Shown here piece by piece: positions 15,144 to 26,830 of a stretch of DNA of 64,000 nucleotides. The DNA comes from Devosia sp. 67-54. Its GTDB lineage: Bacteria > Pseudomonadota > Alphaproteobacteria > Rhizobiales > Devosiaceae. Within the stretch, counting starts at the first letter, position 1. Every line of letters starts with the position of its first letter. Both the position numbers and the translations under genes were made by a program. The notes under the pieces are model-generated. The model was not told where the DNA came from, made no database searches, and was given only the letters and a program-made list of their open reading frames with translations. The stretch covers positions 682,001 through 746,000 of the forward strand of contig NZ_MKVA01000005.1 of the NCBI RefSeq assembly GCF_001899075.1. The letters are read 5' to 3'.

Positions 15144-17414
15144 CTACCTCTTTCGACCCCGCGGGCCGTAGCTTCGAGATGGCCGCTTCGCGGCGCGTTT
15201 GACAGATGACGGTTTGACGCGGCTGCCCTCGCTCAAGAGCTCGAAACGCAGCGCGCCGGCCACCGGCGCCGCCTCCAGCAGCCGCACCCGGACGGTGTCG
15301 CCGATGCGGAAGGTCTCGCCGGTGCGGTCGCCCACCATCGCCTGCATCTGCTCGACGAAGCGGTAGTAGTCGTGCCCCAGCGTCGAGGCGGGGATGAAGC
15401 CGTCGGCGCCGGTGTCGGCGAGGCGCACGAACAGGCCGGAGCGGGTGACGCCGGAGATGCGGCCGGTGAATTCGGCGCCGATCCTGGCCGCCAGAAATTC
15501 GGCCAGCAGCCGGTCGGAGGTCTCGCGCTCGGCCAGCATGGCGCGCCGCTCGGTGGCCGAGATGTGCTCGGCGATGGCGGGCAGCCGGGCGATCTCGCCG
15601 TCGCTGAGCCCGTCCTTGCCGAGGTCGAGCGCCGCGATCAGCGCGCGGTGGACGATCAGGTCGGCGTAGCGCCGGATGGGCGAGGTGAAGTGGGCGTAGC
15701 GGTCGAGGTTGAGGCCGAAATGGCCGAGGTTCTCGTGCGCGTAGACCGCCTGTGCCTGCGAGCGCAGCACCATCTCGCTGACCTGCTCGGTCTTGCCGGC
15801 GGCGCGGGCCCGGGCCAGCACGCGGTTGAAATCCTGCGTGCGCACGGCCTCGGATTTGCTGAAGCTCAGGTCGAGCGAGCCGAGGAAATCGCGCAGCGCG
15901 TCGAGCTTTTCGCGGCTGGGCACGTCGTGCACGCGGTAGAGCAGGGCGGTCTTGCGCTTTTCCAGCGTTTCGGCGGCCGCGACGTTGGCGGCGATCATCA
16001 TCTCCTCGATGAGCCGCATGGCTTCGAGCCGCTCGGGCGTGCGCACGTCGGCGACCATGCCGCGGGCGTCGAGCACGATCTTGCGCTCGGGCAGGTCGAG
16101 GTCGAGCGGCGAGCGCTTTTCGCGGGCCCGCACCATCGCCTCGTAGGCACGGTAGAGCGGTTTGAGGATGGGCTCGAGCAGCGGCGCGGTCTGGTCGTCG
16201 GGGCGGCCGTCGATCGCCGCCTGCACCTGTTGGTAGCTGAGCCGCGCCGCGGAGCGGAACAGCACGCGGTGGAAGCCGTGGCTCTGCTTGCGGCCCTCGG
16301 AGTCGAACACCATTCTGACCGCCAGCGCCGGCCGGCTCTCGCCTTGCTTCAGTGAGCAGAGGTCGTTGGAAATGCGCTCGGGCAGCATCGGCACGACGCG
16401 GTCGGGAAAATACACCGAATTGCCGCGCAGATAGGCTTCGTGGTCGAGCGCCGTTCCAGCGCGCACATAGGCGGCGACGTCGGCAATGGCGACGGTGACG
16501 ATGTGGCCGCCGGGATTTTTCGGATCGCGGTCGGGCTCGGCATGCACGGCGTCGTCATGGTCCTTGGCGTCGGGCGGATCGATGGTGACCAGCGGGATGT
16601 GGCGCCAGTCCTCGCGGCCCTTGAGGGTGGCGGGTTTGGCCTCCTCGGCTTCCTTCAGCACGGAGGCGGGGAAGCGGTAGGGAATGTCGAGGTTGTGGAT
16701 GGCGATCATGCTGACCGCGCCTTCCGAGCGCGGATTGCCGATCACCTCGACCACCTTGGCCTTGGGGATCATCAGCCGGCCGCTGGCCTTGCTGGTGACC
16801 TCCACCAGGTCGCCGTCGCGGGCCTCGCCGAGGTCGCCGCCGTCGATGCGCATCTCCTTGAGCTTGCGGTCGACCGGTACCAGCCGGGCGCCGCCATCGT
16901 CGATGCGCACGATGCCGATCTGGCCGCGCCGCGGCTTGTCGAGGATCTTCATCGGCTTGCCGGTGTAGTGCGGCAGCGGGCCGTCGCCGGCGCTGATGCG
17001 GGCGAGGATGCGGTCGCCGGGCGCCGGCACGACGCGGGTGGTCTTGCCGATCTCGAGGCGGACGCGGGGCTTTTCGCCCTCCTCGTCGTTCCAGTTGGCG
17101 GGAAAGGCGTGCAGGTCGTCGGGGTCGGCGTCGGCGGGAATGTCGAGCGCGGTCACCGCCGGCAGGGCCGCGGTGCGGCGCAGCGTCTTGCGGGTGCGGG
17201 CGATGTGGCCCTCGCCCTCGAGCTCCTTGAGCAGGAGCTTGAAGGGCGTGCGCATGTCGCCATGGATGCCGAAATATTTCGCGAGGTCGCGCTTGCCGTC
17301 GAGGTCGGGCCGGCTGGCCATCGCTTCGAGGACGGCCTCGCGGGAGGGCAGGGTGCCGACCTGGTAGCGCCGGGCCGGCTTCGGTTTGGGTTGTGGTTTG
17401 GGAGACTTTGTCAT
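15144..17414 (-). CDS. rnr: Ribonuclease R
   Basis: 756-residue 3'-5' exoribonuclease of the RNB family, acting on structured RNA. Order: N-terminal winged-helix (REAVLEAMASRPDLDGKRDLAKYFG), cold-shock domains, the RNB catalytic core with TIDPPDAKDHDDAVHA (the metal-binding Asp cluster) and YLRGNSVYFPDRVVPMLPE, FTSPIRRYADLIVHR, then a C-terminal S1 domain and a basic tail. Start: ATG at 17414 (MTKSPKPQPKPKP); a GTG six codons upstream is also open. It lies 31 bp downstream of topA and is probably co-transcribed with it. Confidence 0.95.
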   Translation of the reverse strand: MTKSPKPQPKPKPARRYQVGTLPSREAVLEAMASRPDLDGKRDLAKYFGIHGDMRTPFKLLLKELEGEGHIARTRKTLRRTAALPAVTALDIPADADPDDLHAFPANWNDEEGEKPRVRLEIGKTTRVVPAPGDRILARISAGDGPLPHYTGKPMKILDKPRRGQIGIVRIDDGGARLVPVDRKLKEMRIDGGDLGEARDGDLVEVTSKASGRLMIPKAKVVEVIGNPRSEGAVSMIAIHNLDIPYRFPASVLKEAEEAKPATLKGREDWRHIPLVTIDPPDAKDHDDAVHAEPDRDPKNPGGHIVTVAIADVAAYVRAGTALDHEAYLRGNSVYFPDRVVPMLPERISNDLCSLKQGESRPALAVRMVFDSEGRKQSHGFHRVLFRSAARLSYQQVQAAIDGRPDDQTAPLLEPILKPLYRAYEAMVRAREKRSPLDLDLPERKIVLDARGMVADVRTPERLEAMRLIEEMMIAANVAAAETLEKRKTALLYRVHDVPSREKLDALRDFLGSLDLSFSKSEAVRTQDFNRVLARARAAGKTEQVSEMVLRSQAQAVYAHENLGHFGLNLDRYAHFTSPIRRYADLIVHRALIAALDLGKDGLSDGEIARLPAIAEHISATERRAMLAERETSDRLLAEFLAARIGAEFTGRISGVTRSGLFVRLADTGADGFIPASTLGHDYYRFVEQMQAMVGDRTGETFRIGDTVRVRLLEAAPVAGALRFELLSEGSRVKPSSVKRAAKRPSRSYGPRGRKR

Positions 17415-17445
17415 CGTGCGAAGCCCAACCACACGAATGTTGCGG

Positions 17446-20061
<2,616 letters not shown>

Positions 20062-20149
20062 CCGCAACGCTTTCGAGGGGTCTTCAAACGCGGCGCAAAA
20101 TGGTGAAGCCGGCGGATGCTGTCAACCGGCGGACCGAAGCCCCCGCGGC

Positions 20150-20167
20150 CTTCCCCTAAAGGGGAAG
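20150..20167. repeat. Short palindromic intergenic repeat
   Basis: CTTCCCC-TAAA-GGGGAAG, a 7-bp perfect dyad in the dprA-topA gap, flanked by a C/G-rich stretch. It lacks a T-run on either strand, so it is not a normal terminator. It resembles the CCCCT...AGGGG dyads found between alphaproteobacterial genes; a related sequence is at 61411-61433. Confidence 0.4.
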
Positions 20168-20178
20168 AAAACCGTGGG

Positions 20179-21303
20179 TCACGGCCGCAGCGCCACCAGC
20201 TGCCCGGCCGACCATTCGAGGCGGCCCGCCAGATCGAGCTCCAGCAGCAGCGTCTGCACCGCGCCGACCGGCAGGCGCGTGGTGGCGATGAGCTGGTCGA
20301 CGGCGATGGGGGTGACGCTCAGCGCGTCGATCAGCCGGTCGCGCTCGCTGTCGCCCGGCTCGGCATCGAGGATGGCCTCGCCGGGGGCCGGCTGCCATTC
20401 GGGTTCCAGCAGGCTGGCGCGCGACGGGTCGGCCTCGCGCAGCGCCTCGATGATGTCGTCGGCCGAGGTCACGAGCCGCGCCCCCTGCTGGATCAGATGG
20501 TTGGCGCCTTCGGCGCGCGGGTCGAGCGGCGAACCGGGCACGGCGAACACCTCGCGATTCTGCTCGAGCGCTAGGCGCGCGGTGATCAGCGAGCCGGAGC
20601 GTTTCGCCGCCTCGACCACGACGACACCCAGCGACATGCCGGAAACGATGCGGTTGCGGCGCGGGAAATCCTGCGCCCGCGCCTGCCAGCCGAGCGGCAT
20701 CTCGCTCAGCAGCGCGCCGCCATGTTCGACGATGGCGCGGGCGAGCGGAATGTTCTCCTCGGGATAGAGCCGGTCCACGCCGCCCGCCAGCACCGCCACC
20801 GTGCCGGGGCCGAGCGACGCCTTGTGGGCCGCCGCATCGATGCCGCGGGCGAGGCCGGAGACGACGACATAGCCATGCGCCGCCAGATCGCCGGCCAGCA
20901 GCTCGGTCATCCGCTGGCCGGCCGCCGAGGCGTTGCGGGCGCCGACGATGGCGACGGTGCGCATGAGCTCGAGCCCGTCGCCGCCGATCATCGACAGCAG
21001 CGGCGGCGCCCCGGCGGTGTAGCCGAGCAGCGGCGGGTAGTCGGGCTCGCCGCTGGCGACGAGCCGGCCGCCGAGCCTGTCGAGCGCCGCGATCTCGTCT
21101 TCGGCCTCGGCCACGGTCGGGATGCGCGAGCCGATGCCGATGCGGGAGGCGAGGCCAGGCAGGTCGCGCAGGGCCTGTTCGGCCGAGCCGGCGCGATGGA
21201 CGAGCTGGCGGAAGGTGACGGGGCCGACGTTCTCGGTGCGGATCAGCCGCAGCCAGGCGATCTTCTGCGACGGCGTCAGCCTCTTGCCCGCCGGGCCCGC
21301 CAT
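20179..21303 (-). CDS. dprA: DNA-processing protein DprA
   Basis: 374-residue protein that loads RecA on incoming single-stranded DNA during transformation. The Rossmann-like core is clear: VAIVGARNASAAGQRM, VVVSGLARGIDAAAHKASL, GGVDRLYPEENIPLA, FPRRNRIVSGMSLGVVVVEA, and EVFAVPGSPLDPRAEGANHLI. A C-terminal winged-helix domain follows (VTPIAVDQLIATTRLPVGAVQTLLLELDLAG, split). Its ATG overlaps the plsY stop (TGATG). Whether this organism is competent cannot be judged here. Confidence 0.95.
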   Translation of the reverse strand: MAGPAGKRLTPSQKIAWLRLIRTENVGPVTFRQLVHRAGSAEQALRDLPGLASRIGIGSRIPTVAEAEDEIAALDRLGGRLVASGEPDYPPLLGYTAGAPPLLSMIGGDGLELMRTVAIVGARNASAAGQRMTELLAGDLAAHGYVVVSGLARGIDAAAHKASLGPGTVAVLAGGVDRLYPEENIPLARAIVEHGGALLSEMPLGWQARAQDFPRRNRIVSGMSLGVVVVEAAKRSGSLITARLALEQNREVFAVPGSPLDPRAEGANHLIQQGARLVTSADDIIEALREADPSRASLLEPEWQPAPGEAILDAEPGDSERDRLIDALSVTPIAVDQLIATTRLPVGAVQTLLLELDLAGRLEWSAGQLVALRP

Positions 21304-21932
21304 CAGCCCGGCCCGGCGGCTTGCTTTCCGGCGCCGATCTTGGGCTCGGTGCCCGCCATCAGCCGGCCGATATTGCTGCGATGGTTCCAGATCAGCAGCA
21401 CGGCGATCACCGCGGCGGTGGCGGCAAAGCGCACGCCGTCGAGCGCGGTCCACTCCATCAGCCAGGCCACATAGGCAAAGATCGGGGCGGTCACCGCCGC
21501 GGTCAGCGCCGACAGCGAGGACAGGCGGCGGGCGAGGGCGATGACCAGCCACACGGCGCAGAAGATCAGGCCCACCGGCCAGGCGAGGCCCAGCAGCACG
21601 CCGATCATGGTGGCGACGCCCTTGCCGCCCTTGAATCCGAGCCAGACCGGGTAGCAATGGCCGAGGAAGGCAGCGAGGGCCGCCACCAGCTCGGCGTCGC
21701 CCGGCCAGAAATAGCGGGCGACCAGCACCGCCGCGGCGCCCTTCAGGGCGTCGAGGACGAGAGTCGCCGCCGCCAGCTCGCGCCGGCCGGTGCGCAGCAC
21801 GTTGGTCGCCCCGATATTGCCGGAGCCGATCTTGCGCACGTCGCCGAGCCCGGCGCCCCGCGTGATCAGCAGCCCGAACGGGATCGAGCCGAGCAGATAG
21901 CCGACAATGGCAGCGAGGATGTATCCGGTCAT
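21303..21932 (-). CDS. plsY: Glycerol-3-phosphate acyltransferase PlsY
   Basis: 209-residue integral membrane enzyme that transfers acyl from acyl-phosphate to sn-glycerol 3-phosphate, the first step of phospholipid synthesis. All three conserved loops are seen: [25 protein letters not shown], and [17 protein letters not shown], plus the [10 protein letters not shown] motif near the end. About five membrane segments. It overlaps pyrC at its start (ATGA) and dprA at its end. Confidence 0.96.
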   Translation of the reverse strand: MTGYILAAIVGYLLGSIPFGLLITRGAGLGDVRKIGSGNIGATNVLRTGRRELAAATLVLDALKGAAAVLVARYFWPGDAELVAALAAFLGHCYPVWLGFKGGKGVATMIGVLLGLAWPVGLIFCAVWLVIALARRLSSLSALTAAVTAPIFAYVAWLMEWTALDGVRFAATAAVIAVLLIWNHRSNIGRLMAGTEPKIGAGKQAAGPG

Positions 21933-23236
21933 GCGTCCCCCTCCGGCCACTGAGCATGGCGGAAGACGGAGCGGCCCGCAACGAAGGTCTGCATCACCGC
22001 CCCCTGCATTCGCGCGCCCTCGAAGGCGGTGTTGTGCGAGCGCGAGACGATGTCCTGTTCGGCCACGACCCACGGATAGTCGGGGTCGATCACGATGATG
22101 TCGGCGGGGGCGCCGATGGCGAGCCGTCCCGAGCTCAGGCCGAGGATCTCGGCCGGCCGCTGCGTCATGGCGCGCAGCAGGGTCAGCAGCTCGACGTCGC
22201 CGGAATGGACCAGCCGCAGCGCCGCGGCCAGCAGCGTCTCGAGCCCGATGGCGCCTTCGGACGCTTCGGCGAAGGGCTGGCGCTTCACTTCGCTGTCCTG
22301 CGGATCGTGGGCGGAGTGGATGACGTCGATGGTGCCGGCCCTGAGCCCCTCGATCATCGCCTGCCGGTCGTCCTCGGAGCGCAGCGGCGGGGAGAGCTTG
22401 AAGAAGGTGCGGTAGGGCGCAACGTCGTTCTCGTTGAGCGCGAGGTTGTTGATCGAGATGCCGGCGCTGACCCTGGCCCGCCGCTTCGCCGCGGCGACGA
22501 GCTCGAGCGCGCCGGCGGTCGACACCTGCGCGGCATGGTAGCGGACGCCGGTGAGCGCGGCGAGCTGCAGGTCGCGGGCGAGCGGGATGGTCTCGGCCTC
22601 GGCGGGGATGCCCTTGAGGCCGGAAATGGTCGCCAGCGTGCCTTCGTTCATCACGCCCTCGCCGGCGAGCGAGGCGTCGGCGACGTGGTGGACGATCGGC
22701 AGGTCGAAATTGGCGGCGTAGGTCATGGCGGCGCGCATCAGCCCGGCGGACTGGATCGAGCGCCGGCCGTCGCTGAGGCAGACGGCGCCGGCCTCGCGCA
22801 GCAGGCCGAATTCGGTGATCTCCTCGCCGGCGAGGCCGCGGGTGATCGCCGCTGCCGGCAGCACATTGACCCTGGCGGTGGCCGCGGCGCGGCGGACGAT
22901 GAAATCGACGATGGCGCCGTCGTCGACCACGGGCGTGGTGTCGGGCATCAGCACGAAGCTGGTGACCCCGCCGGCGGCGGCGGCGTCGGCGGCGGTGGCG
23001 AGCGTTTCGCGGTATTCGTGGCCGGGCTCGCCGGTGAACACGCGCATGTCGATGAGGCCGGGCGCGACCACCAGCCCGCGGGCGTCGATCAGCGTCGCGC
23101 CGTCGGGCACGCCCTGCGGCGCGCCTTCGGCGAGGCCCTCGATGCGGCCGTCGGCGACCAGCAGCGCGCCCTTGCGGTCGGTGTTGCTGGCCGGATCGAC
23201 GATGCGGGCGTTGGCGATGACGAGGGGGGCGGTCAT
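21929..23236 (-). CDS. pyrC: Dihydroorotase-like protein, metal-site deficient (PyrC')
   Basis: 435-residue amidohydrolase-fold protein, conventionally named pyrC from its place after pyrB. The zinc-binding HxH of active dihydroorotases (GLIDMHVHLREPG) is replaced by [13 protein letters not shown], and the catalytic DHAPH loop appears as HDPQ. The other metal-binding His positions are also not recognisable. It is therefore likely a non-catalytic partner that supports aspartate transcarbamoylase assembly, as PyrC' does in Pseudomonas, with an active dihydroorotase elsewhere in the genome. The fold region ([23 protein letters not shown]) is well kept. Overlaps pyrB and plsY by four bases each. 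Confidence 0.88.
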   Translation of the reverse strand: MTAPLVIANARIVDPASNTDRKGALLVADGRIEGLAEGAPQGVPDGATLIDARGLVVAPGLIDMRVFTGEPGHEYRETLATAADAAAAGGVTSFVLMPDTTPVVDDGAIVDFIVRRAAATARVNVLPAAAITRGLAGEEITEFGLLREAGAVCLSDGRRSIQSAGLMRAAMTYAANFDLPIVHHVADASLAGEGVMNEGTLATISGLKGIPAEAETIPLARDLQLAALTGVRYHAAQVSTAGALELVAAAKRRARVSAGISINNLALNENDVAPYRTFFKLSPPLRSEDDRQAMIEGLRAGTIDVIHSAHDPQDSEVKRQPFAEASEGAIGLETLLAAALRLVHSGDVELLTLLRAMTQRPAEILGLSSGRLAIGAPADIIVIDPDYPWVVAEQDIVSRSHNTAFEGARMQGAVMQTFVAGRSVFRHAQWPEGDA

Positions 23237-24195
23237 GCGGCCACCTGCGTGGGGTCGGCGAGCAGCGCATCGAGCACCGCCATGCGCACGGCGACGCCCA
23301 TCTCCACCTGGTGCGTGATGACCGAGCGGGGGCCGTCGGCGATCGCCGGGTCGATCTCGACGCCGCGGTTCATCGGGCCGGGATGCATGACGATGGCGTC
23401 GGATTTGGCGAGGCTCAGCTTGTCGGCGTCGAGGCCGTAGAAGCGGTAATATTCGCGCACCGAGGGGATCAGCCGGCCGGCGGCGCGCTCGTGCTGCAGG
23501 CGCAGCATCATCACCACGTCGACACCCTCGAGCCCCTTGCGCATGTCGGTGAACACCTCGGTCGCCAGCGCCTCGATGCCGCGCGGCAGCAGGGTTTTCG
23601 GGGCGATCACGCGGGTGCGTACCTGCAGGGCGCCGAGCAGCAGCAGGTTCGAGCGGGCGACGCGGGAATTGGCGATGTCGCCGCAGATGGCGACGGTCAG
23701 CCCGGCGAGCCGGCCCTTGTGCTGGCGGATGGTGAGGGCGTCGAGCAGCGCCTGGGTCGGGTGCTCGTGGGCGCCGTCGCCGGCATTGATGACGGCGCAG
23801 CCGACCTTCTGGCTGAGCAGTTCCACCGCGCCCGAGGCCGGGTGGCGGACGATGATCACGTCCGGCTGCATGGCGTTGAGGGTCGCCGCGGTGTCGACCA
23901 GCGTCTCGCCCTTGGTCACCGACGAGGTCTTGACCGACATGTTGGTGACCTGCGCCCCGAGCCGCTTGCCGGCGATCTCGAAGCTGGCCTGGGTGCGGGT
24001 GGAGGGTTCGAAGAACAGATTGATCTGCGTCTTGCCGCTGAGCGTGGGCAGCGATTTGCGCTGCTGCCGCGACACCGGGATCATCGCCTCGGCGCGGTCG
24101 ATCAGTTCGACGATTTCGTAGGGGCTGAGATCGGAAATGCCGAGCAGGTTGCGGTGGGGAAAGGGTCGCCGGCCGTTACCTGCTGGAGTGCTCAT
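23233..24195 (-). CDS. pyrB: Aspartate carbamoyltransferase catalytic subunit
   Basis: 320-residue transcarbamoylase that condenses carbamoyl phosphate with aspartate in pyrimidine synthesis. Signatures: the carbamoyl-phosphate loop [13 protein letters not shown], the [10 protein letters not shown] motif, and the C-terminal [12 protein letters not shown]. No pyrI regulatory gene is adjacent; the next gene, pyrC', probably provides the structural partner. The ATG at 24195 has GGAG four bases upstream; an upstream in-frame extension is not family-like. ATGA overlap with pyrC. Confidence 0.96.
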   Translation of the reverse strand: MSTPAGNGRRPFPHRNLLGISDLSPYEIVELIDRAEAMIPVSRQQRKSLPTLSGKTQINLFFEPSTRTQASFEIAGKRLGAQVTNMSVKTSSVTKGETLVDTAATLNAMQPDVIIVRHPASGAVELLSQKVGCAVINAGDGAHEHPTQALLDALTIRQHKGRLAGLTVAICGDIANSRVARSNLLLLGALQVRTRVIAPKTLLPRGIEALATEVFTDMRKGLEGVDVVMMLRLQHERAAGRLIPSVREYYRFYGLDADKLSLAKSDAIVMHPGPMNRGVEIDPAIADGPRSVITHQVEMGVAVRMAVLDALLADPTQVAA

Positions 24196-24255
24196 TCGCT
24201 CCGGTCCTCGATGCGGGCGGGGTCTAGCGCACGCGGCCAAGTGGGGCAACCCGGC

Positions 24256-24723
24256 TCAGGGACTTATCCTTAGCCGGTCGAGATAACCCTGCAGGATGTA
24301 GCTGGCCGCGAGCTTGTCGACCACTTCGGCTCGCCGGTCGCGGCGGGTGTCGGCCTCGATCAGCATGCGGGTGACCGCCGAGGTCGACAGCCGCTCGTCC
24401 CAGAAGGCGATGGGGAGCGGCGTCTTCTGCCTCAGATTGCGAGCGAAGGCGCGGGTGGACTGCGCCCGGGGGCCCTCGGAGCCGTCCATGTTGAGCGGCA
24501 GGCCGAGGACCAGCGCCACGGCCTTGTTGTCGGCGATGAGCTCGAGCAGGCGGGCCGCATCGACGGTGAACTTCGTCCGCGCAATCGTCTCGAGCGGCGT
24601 CGCCGTGTAGCGCAGCGCGTCGGACACCGCGACGCCGATGGTCTTGGTGCCCAGGTCGAGACCGAGCAGCTTGCCCGCAGGAGGGAGGTTGGGCAAATCT
24701 GCGCCTGTTTCAGGACTGTCCAT
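24256..24723 (-). CDS. ruvX: Putative pre-16S rRNA nuclease / Holliday junction resolvase-like YqgF
   Basis: 155-residue RNase H-fold protein. The N-terminal motif [17 protein letters not shown] carries the first catalytic Asp; [18 protein letters not shown] and [16 protein letters not shown] follow with the second acidic residue, and [15 protein letters not shown] closes it. E. coli YqgF matures the 5' end of 16S rRNA; a junction resolvase role is less well supported. It is the first gene of the minus-strand block leading into pyrB, 60 bp away, and is divergent from the DUF4160 gene. Confidence 0.93.
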   Translation of the reverse strand: MDSPETGADLPNLPPAGKLLGLDLGTKTIGVAVSDALRYTATPLETIARTKFTVDAARLLELIADNKAVALVLGLPLNMDGSEGPRAQSTRAFARNLRQKTPLPIAFWDERLSTSAVTRMLIEADTRRDRRAEVVDKLAASYILQGYLDRLRISP

Positions 24724-24730
24724 ACTTCAC

Positions 24731-24758
24731 TTGTTTTGGTGCACGTAGTGCACTATTT
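24731..24758 (+). promoter_or_regulatory. Promoter with palindromic operator of the DUF4160/DUF2442 pair
   Basis: A possible promoter, TTGTTT (24731-24736), 16 bp, CTATTT (24753-24758), brackets GTGCAC-GTA-GTGCAC (24739-24753). Each half is itself a palindrome and TAGTGCACTA is a 10-bp perfect dyad. An operator between -35 and -10 is typical of autoregulated modules; the HTH protein of the pair is the natural candidate ligand. The predicted start would leave a very short leader, so the exact promoter is uncertain. Confidence 0.5.
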
Positions 24759-24771
24759 TGAGGATTGATCG

Positions 24772-25002
24772 ATGCCGACCATCATTGTGCTCGGCAATGT
24801 GAAGATACAGATTTTCGGCGACGACCACGCGCCACCGCATTTTCACATTATCACGCCGGACGGGGAAGCCCTTGTCAGGATGGCGGATTTTCGGGTGCTG
24901 GCCGGCAAGGTCAGGGGGCGTGACGCAAGGCGGGCTTTGCAGTGGGCCAGCCAACACCGCGAGGACTTGATCGATGCTTGGCGAAGATACAATAGCAGAT
25001 GA
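24772..25002 (+). CDS. DUF4160 domain protein
   Basis: 76-residue protein, beginning MPTIIVLGNVKIQIFGDDHA followed by PPHFHI, the DUF4160 signature. It ends with a helix ([19 protein letters not shown]). Its last 29 bases overlap the next gene, which encodes DUF2442 plus an HTH; these two domains often occur as neighbours and have the size and layout of a toxin-antitoxin pair. GAGGA lies seven bases before the ATG. Which partner would be toxic, if either, is not known from sequence. Confidence 0.8.
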   Translation: MPTIIVLGNVKIQIFGDDHAPPHFHIITPDGEALVRMADFRVLAGKVRGRDARRALQWASQHREDLIDAWRRYNSR

Positions 25003-25459
25003 GGCAGATGACTGGATTGAGGTCGGCCGCCCGCTGCCGCGCATTTCATGGGCGGAGCCGCTGGAAGAGCGAAATGTTCGGCTGCTCTGGCGGGGTAGCT
25101 CGGTTCCGATCGTGGTGGATATCGCTCCGGCGCTGGCCAATCTGCGCCTATTCAAGCGGCTTCGCACGGACGACGATCTGTTTCGGCAATTGGCCGTCAA
25201 CGAGGACGGCAACGCGCTCGAATGGCCCGATGGTGCGGAGCTTTCCGCCGTGTGGATCGAGCGGCTGGCGGAGGCGGCGCTGGACAATGCGCAGTTCCGC
25301 GAGGCGATGGACGAGATGCACATGTCGCTCGACGGCATGGCGGCGCATCTGGGGGTGTCGCGGCGGTTGATTGCGGACTACCGGAAGGACAAGCCGATCC
25401 CCAAGCTGGTGGCGCTGGCCACGCGCTACCTGCTCGAACGCCGCAGGGCCGCCTGGTGA
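24974..25459 (+). CDS. DUF2442 protein with C-terminal helix-turn-helix
   Basis: 161 residues. Residues about 25-95 match DUF2442 ([29 protein letters not shown] is split across this part; [19 protein letters not shown]). The C-terminal part is a Cro-like [32 protein letters not shown]. The gene starts inside the DUF4160 gene with GAGGAC upstream of the ATG, so the two are translationally coupled. By design it is the DNA-binding, probably autoregulating, member of the pair. The next gene overlaps by GTGA. Confidence 0.78.
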   Translation: MLGEDTIADEADDWIEVGRPLPRISWAEPLEERNVRLLWRGSSVPIVVDIAPALANLRLFKRLRTDDDLFRQLAVNEDGNALEWPDGAELSAVWIERLAEAALDNAQFREAMDEMHMSLDGMAAHLGVSRRLIADYRKDKPIPKLVALATRYLLERRRAAW

Positions 25460-25977
25460 AGCTCACATGGTTCGGCGGAACGACGCTGCGGATCTATATC
25501 GGCGGCGAGATCGTGGTGGTGGATGCCGCGGCGGCGCCTGCCGGCGTCGACCGGGGGGAATTGCTGGCCGGCGCCGACCAGGTGGTGACGCTGGGGCAGG
25601 TGCCCGAGATCAACCCGGCGTTCTGGCGCAACCGGCCGGCGGCGCGCGGCATCGACGACGTGCCGCCGCTCGACATCCACGGCATCGGCCCGGCGGCGCT
25701 GCTGATCGCGGCGGCGGGGGAGCCGCCGCTGGTGATCCTCGGTTCGGGCCAGCCGCCGCAGTTCGGACGCTGGGCCGACGAGGCGGTGATCGTGCTGACG
25801 GCGGCGCGCGACTCGTTCATCGCCGAGGCGACGGTGCTGCTGGACGTGGCGCGGCCACGGCTGGTGGCGCTGGCGGTGGACGAGCAGACGCTGGACGTCG
25901 CCATCGCGCAATTGTCGGAGCATCTCGACGGCGCCGGGCTGGTATCGCTGGAGCCGGGGCTTGCGGTCGAGGTCTGA
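25456..25977 (+). CDS. Metallo-beta-lactamase-fold-like protein lacking the active site
   Basis: 173-residue protein beginning [23 protein letters not shown], the opening strands of UlaG/MBL-type hydrolases. The HxHxDH metal motif that should follow is missing; the region reads [16 protein letters not shown]. The remainder ([39 protein letters not shown]) is an alternating beta/alpha pattern. It may be a structural homologue without hydrolase activity. Start GTG overlaps the TGA of the HTH gene; gatC follows 35 bp later. Confidence 0.55.
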   Translation: MKLTWFGGTTLRIYIGGEIVVVDAAAAPAGVDRGELLAGADQVVTLGQVPEINPAFWRNRPAARGIDDVPPLDIHGIGPAALLIAAAGEPPLVILGSGQPPQFGRWADEAVIVLTAARDSFIAEATVLLDVARPRLVALAVDEQTLDVAIAQLSEHLDGAGLVSLEPGLAVEV

Positions 25978-26012
25978 GCGCGGCTAAGAACCGGCCAATC
26001 AGGAGCTTTTGC

Positions 26013-26300
26013 ATGTCCGTCGACGCCGCAACCGTCAAGCGCATCGGCCGCCTCGCCCGGATTCGGGTGGAGGAGCACGAGGTCGAGAAATACCAGGGCG
26101 AAATCAACGCCATCCTCGGATTCGTCGAGCAATTGGGCGAGGTCGACGTCGAGGGCGTCGAGCCGATGACCTCGGTGACGCCGATGCAGTTGCGGCGCCG
26201 CGAGGACAAGGTGACCGACGGCGGCTATCCCGAGCTGATCGTCAAGAACGCGCCGCTCAGCGAGGACAATTTCTTCATGGTGCCCAAGGTCATCGAGTGA
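26013..26300 (+). CDS. gatC: Asp-tRNA(Asn)/Glu-tRNA(Gln) amidotransferase subunit C
   Basis: 95-residue small subunit that bridges GatA and GatB in the transamidosome. Family signatures: [30 protein letters not shown] (split), [11 protein letters not shown], and the terminal [14 protein letters not shown] lies seven bases upstream of the ATG. A GNAT gene overlapping by GTGA separates it from gatA; gatB is not in the window. Confidence 0.96.
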   Translation: MSVDAATVKRIGRLARIRVEEHEVEKYQGEINAILGFVEQLGEVDVEGVEPMTSVTPMQLRRREDKVTDGGYPELIVKNAPLSEDNFFMVPKVIE

Positions 26301-26788
26301 CCGTCCGCATCGCCGTCGAAACGCCGCTGCAGGACGACGTCCGCGACCTCGTCGCCGAGCTGAGCGCGCATCTGCTGCCGCTGTCGCCGCCCGAATTCCA
26401 GTTCAAGATGACCGTCGAGCAGATGGCCGGCGCCGATACCACGGTGTTCGTGGCGCGCGACGAGGCGGGGGGCGCCGTCGGCTGCGGCGCCCTCAAGCTC
26501 GCCGGCCATGGCGAGGCCGAGGTGAAGCGCATGTTCACGCGCCCCTCGGTGCGCGGCCGGCGGGTGGGCTCGGCGCTGCTGGACGCGATCGTGGCGCTCG
26601 CCCGGCAGAAGGGCGTCGCGCTGCTGCTGCTTGAAACCGGCGAGGGCGCCGGATTCGAGGGGGCCTGGCGCCTCTACGAGCGCGGCGGCTTCAGCCGGCG
26701 GGGCGCGTTTTTCGACTATCCGGACAGCCCGTGGTCGCGCTTTTACGAGAAGCGGCTCGCCACGGCAGAGTTGCCCGCAACCCGCTAA
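26297..26788 (+). CDS. GNAT family N-acetyltransferase
   Basis: 163-residue acetyltransferase. The CoA-binding motif A is visible as [28 protein letters not shown] with the R-x-x-G-x-G-like loop [30 protein letters not shown] is motif B. It resembles the PAT/YsnE-like branch with [18 protein letters not shown] at the N-terminus. Substrate unknown. The GTG start overlaps the gatC stop; gatA starts 42 bp downstream, so the three are probably one operon. Confidence 0.85.
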   Translation: MTVRIAVETPLQDDVRDLVAELSAHLLPLSPPEFQFKMTVEQMAGADTTVFVARDEAGGAVGCGALKLAGHGEAEVKRMFTRPSVRGRRVGSALLDAIVALARQKGVALLLLETGEGAGFEGAWRLYERGGFSRRGAFFDYPDSPWSRFYEKRLATAELPATR

Positions 26789-26830
26789 GACGCTAGGTCA
26801 GGCGGGAATTTCTCCGACGAGACATCAGAG

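Noticed and set aside
21929-23236. pyrC as a decaying pseudogene because of its missing metal ligands
   Set aside because: The frame is full length, overlaps both neighbours by four bases and keeps the family pattern of non-catalytic PyrC proteins.
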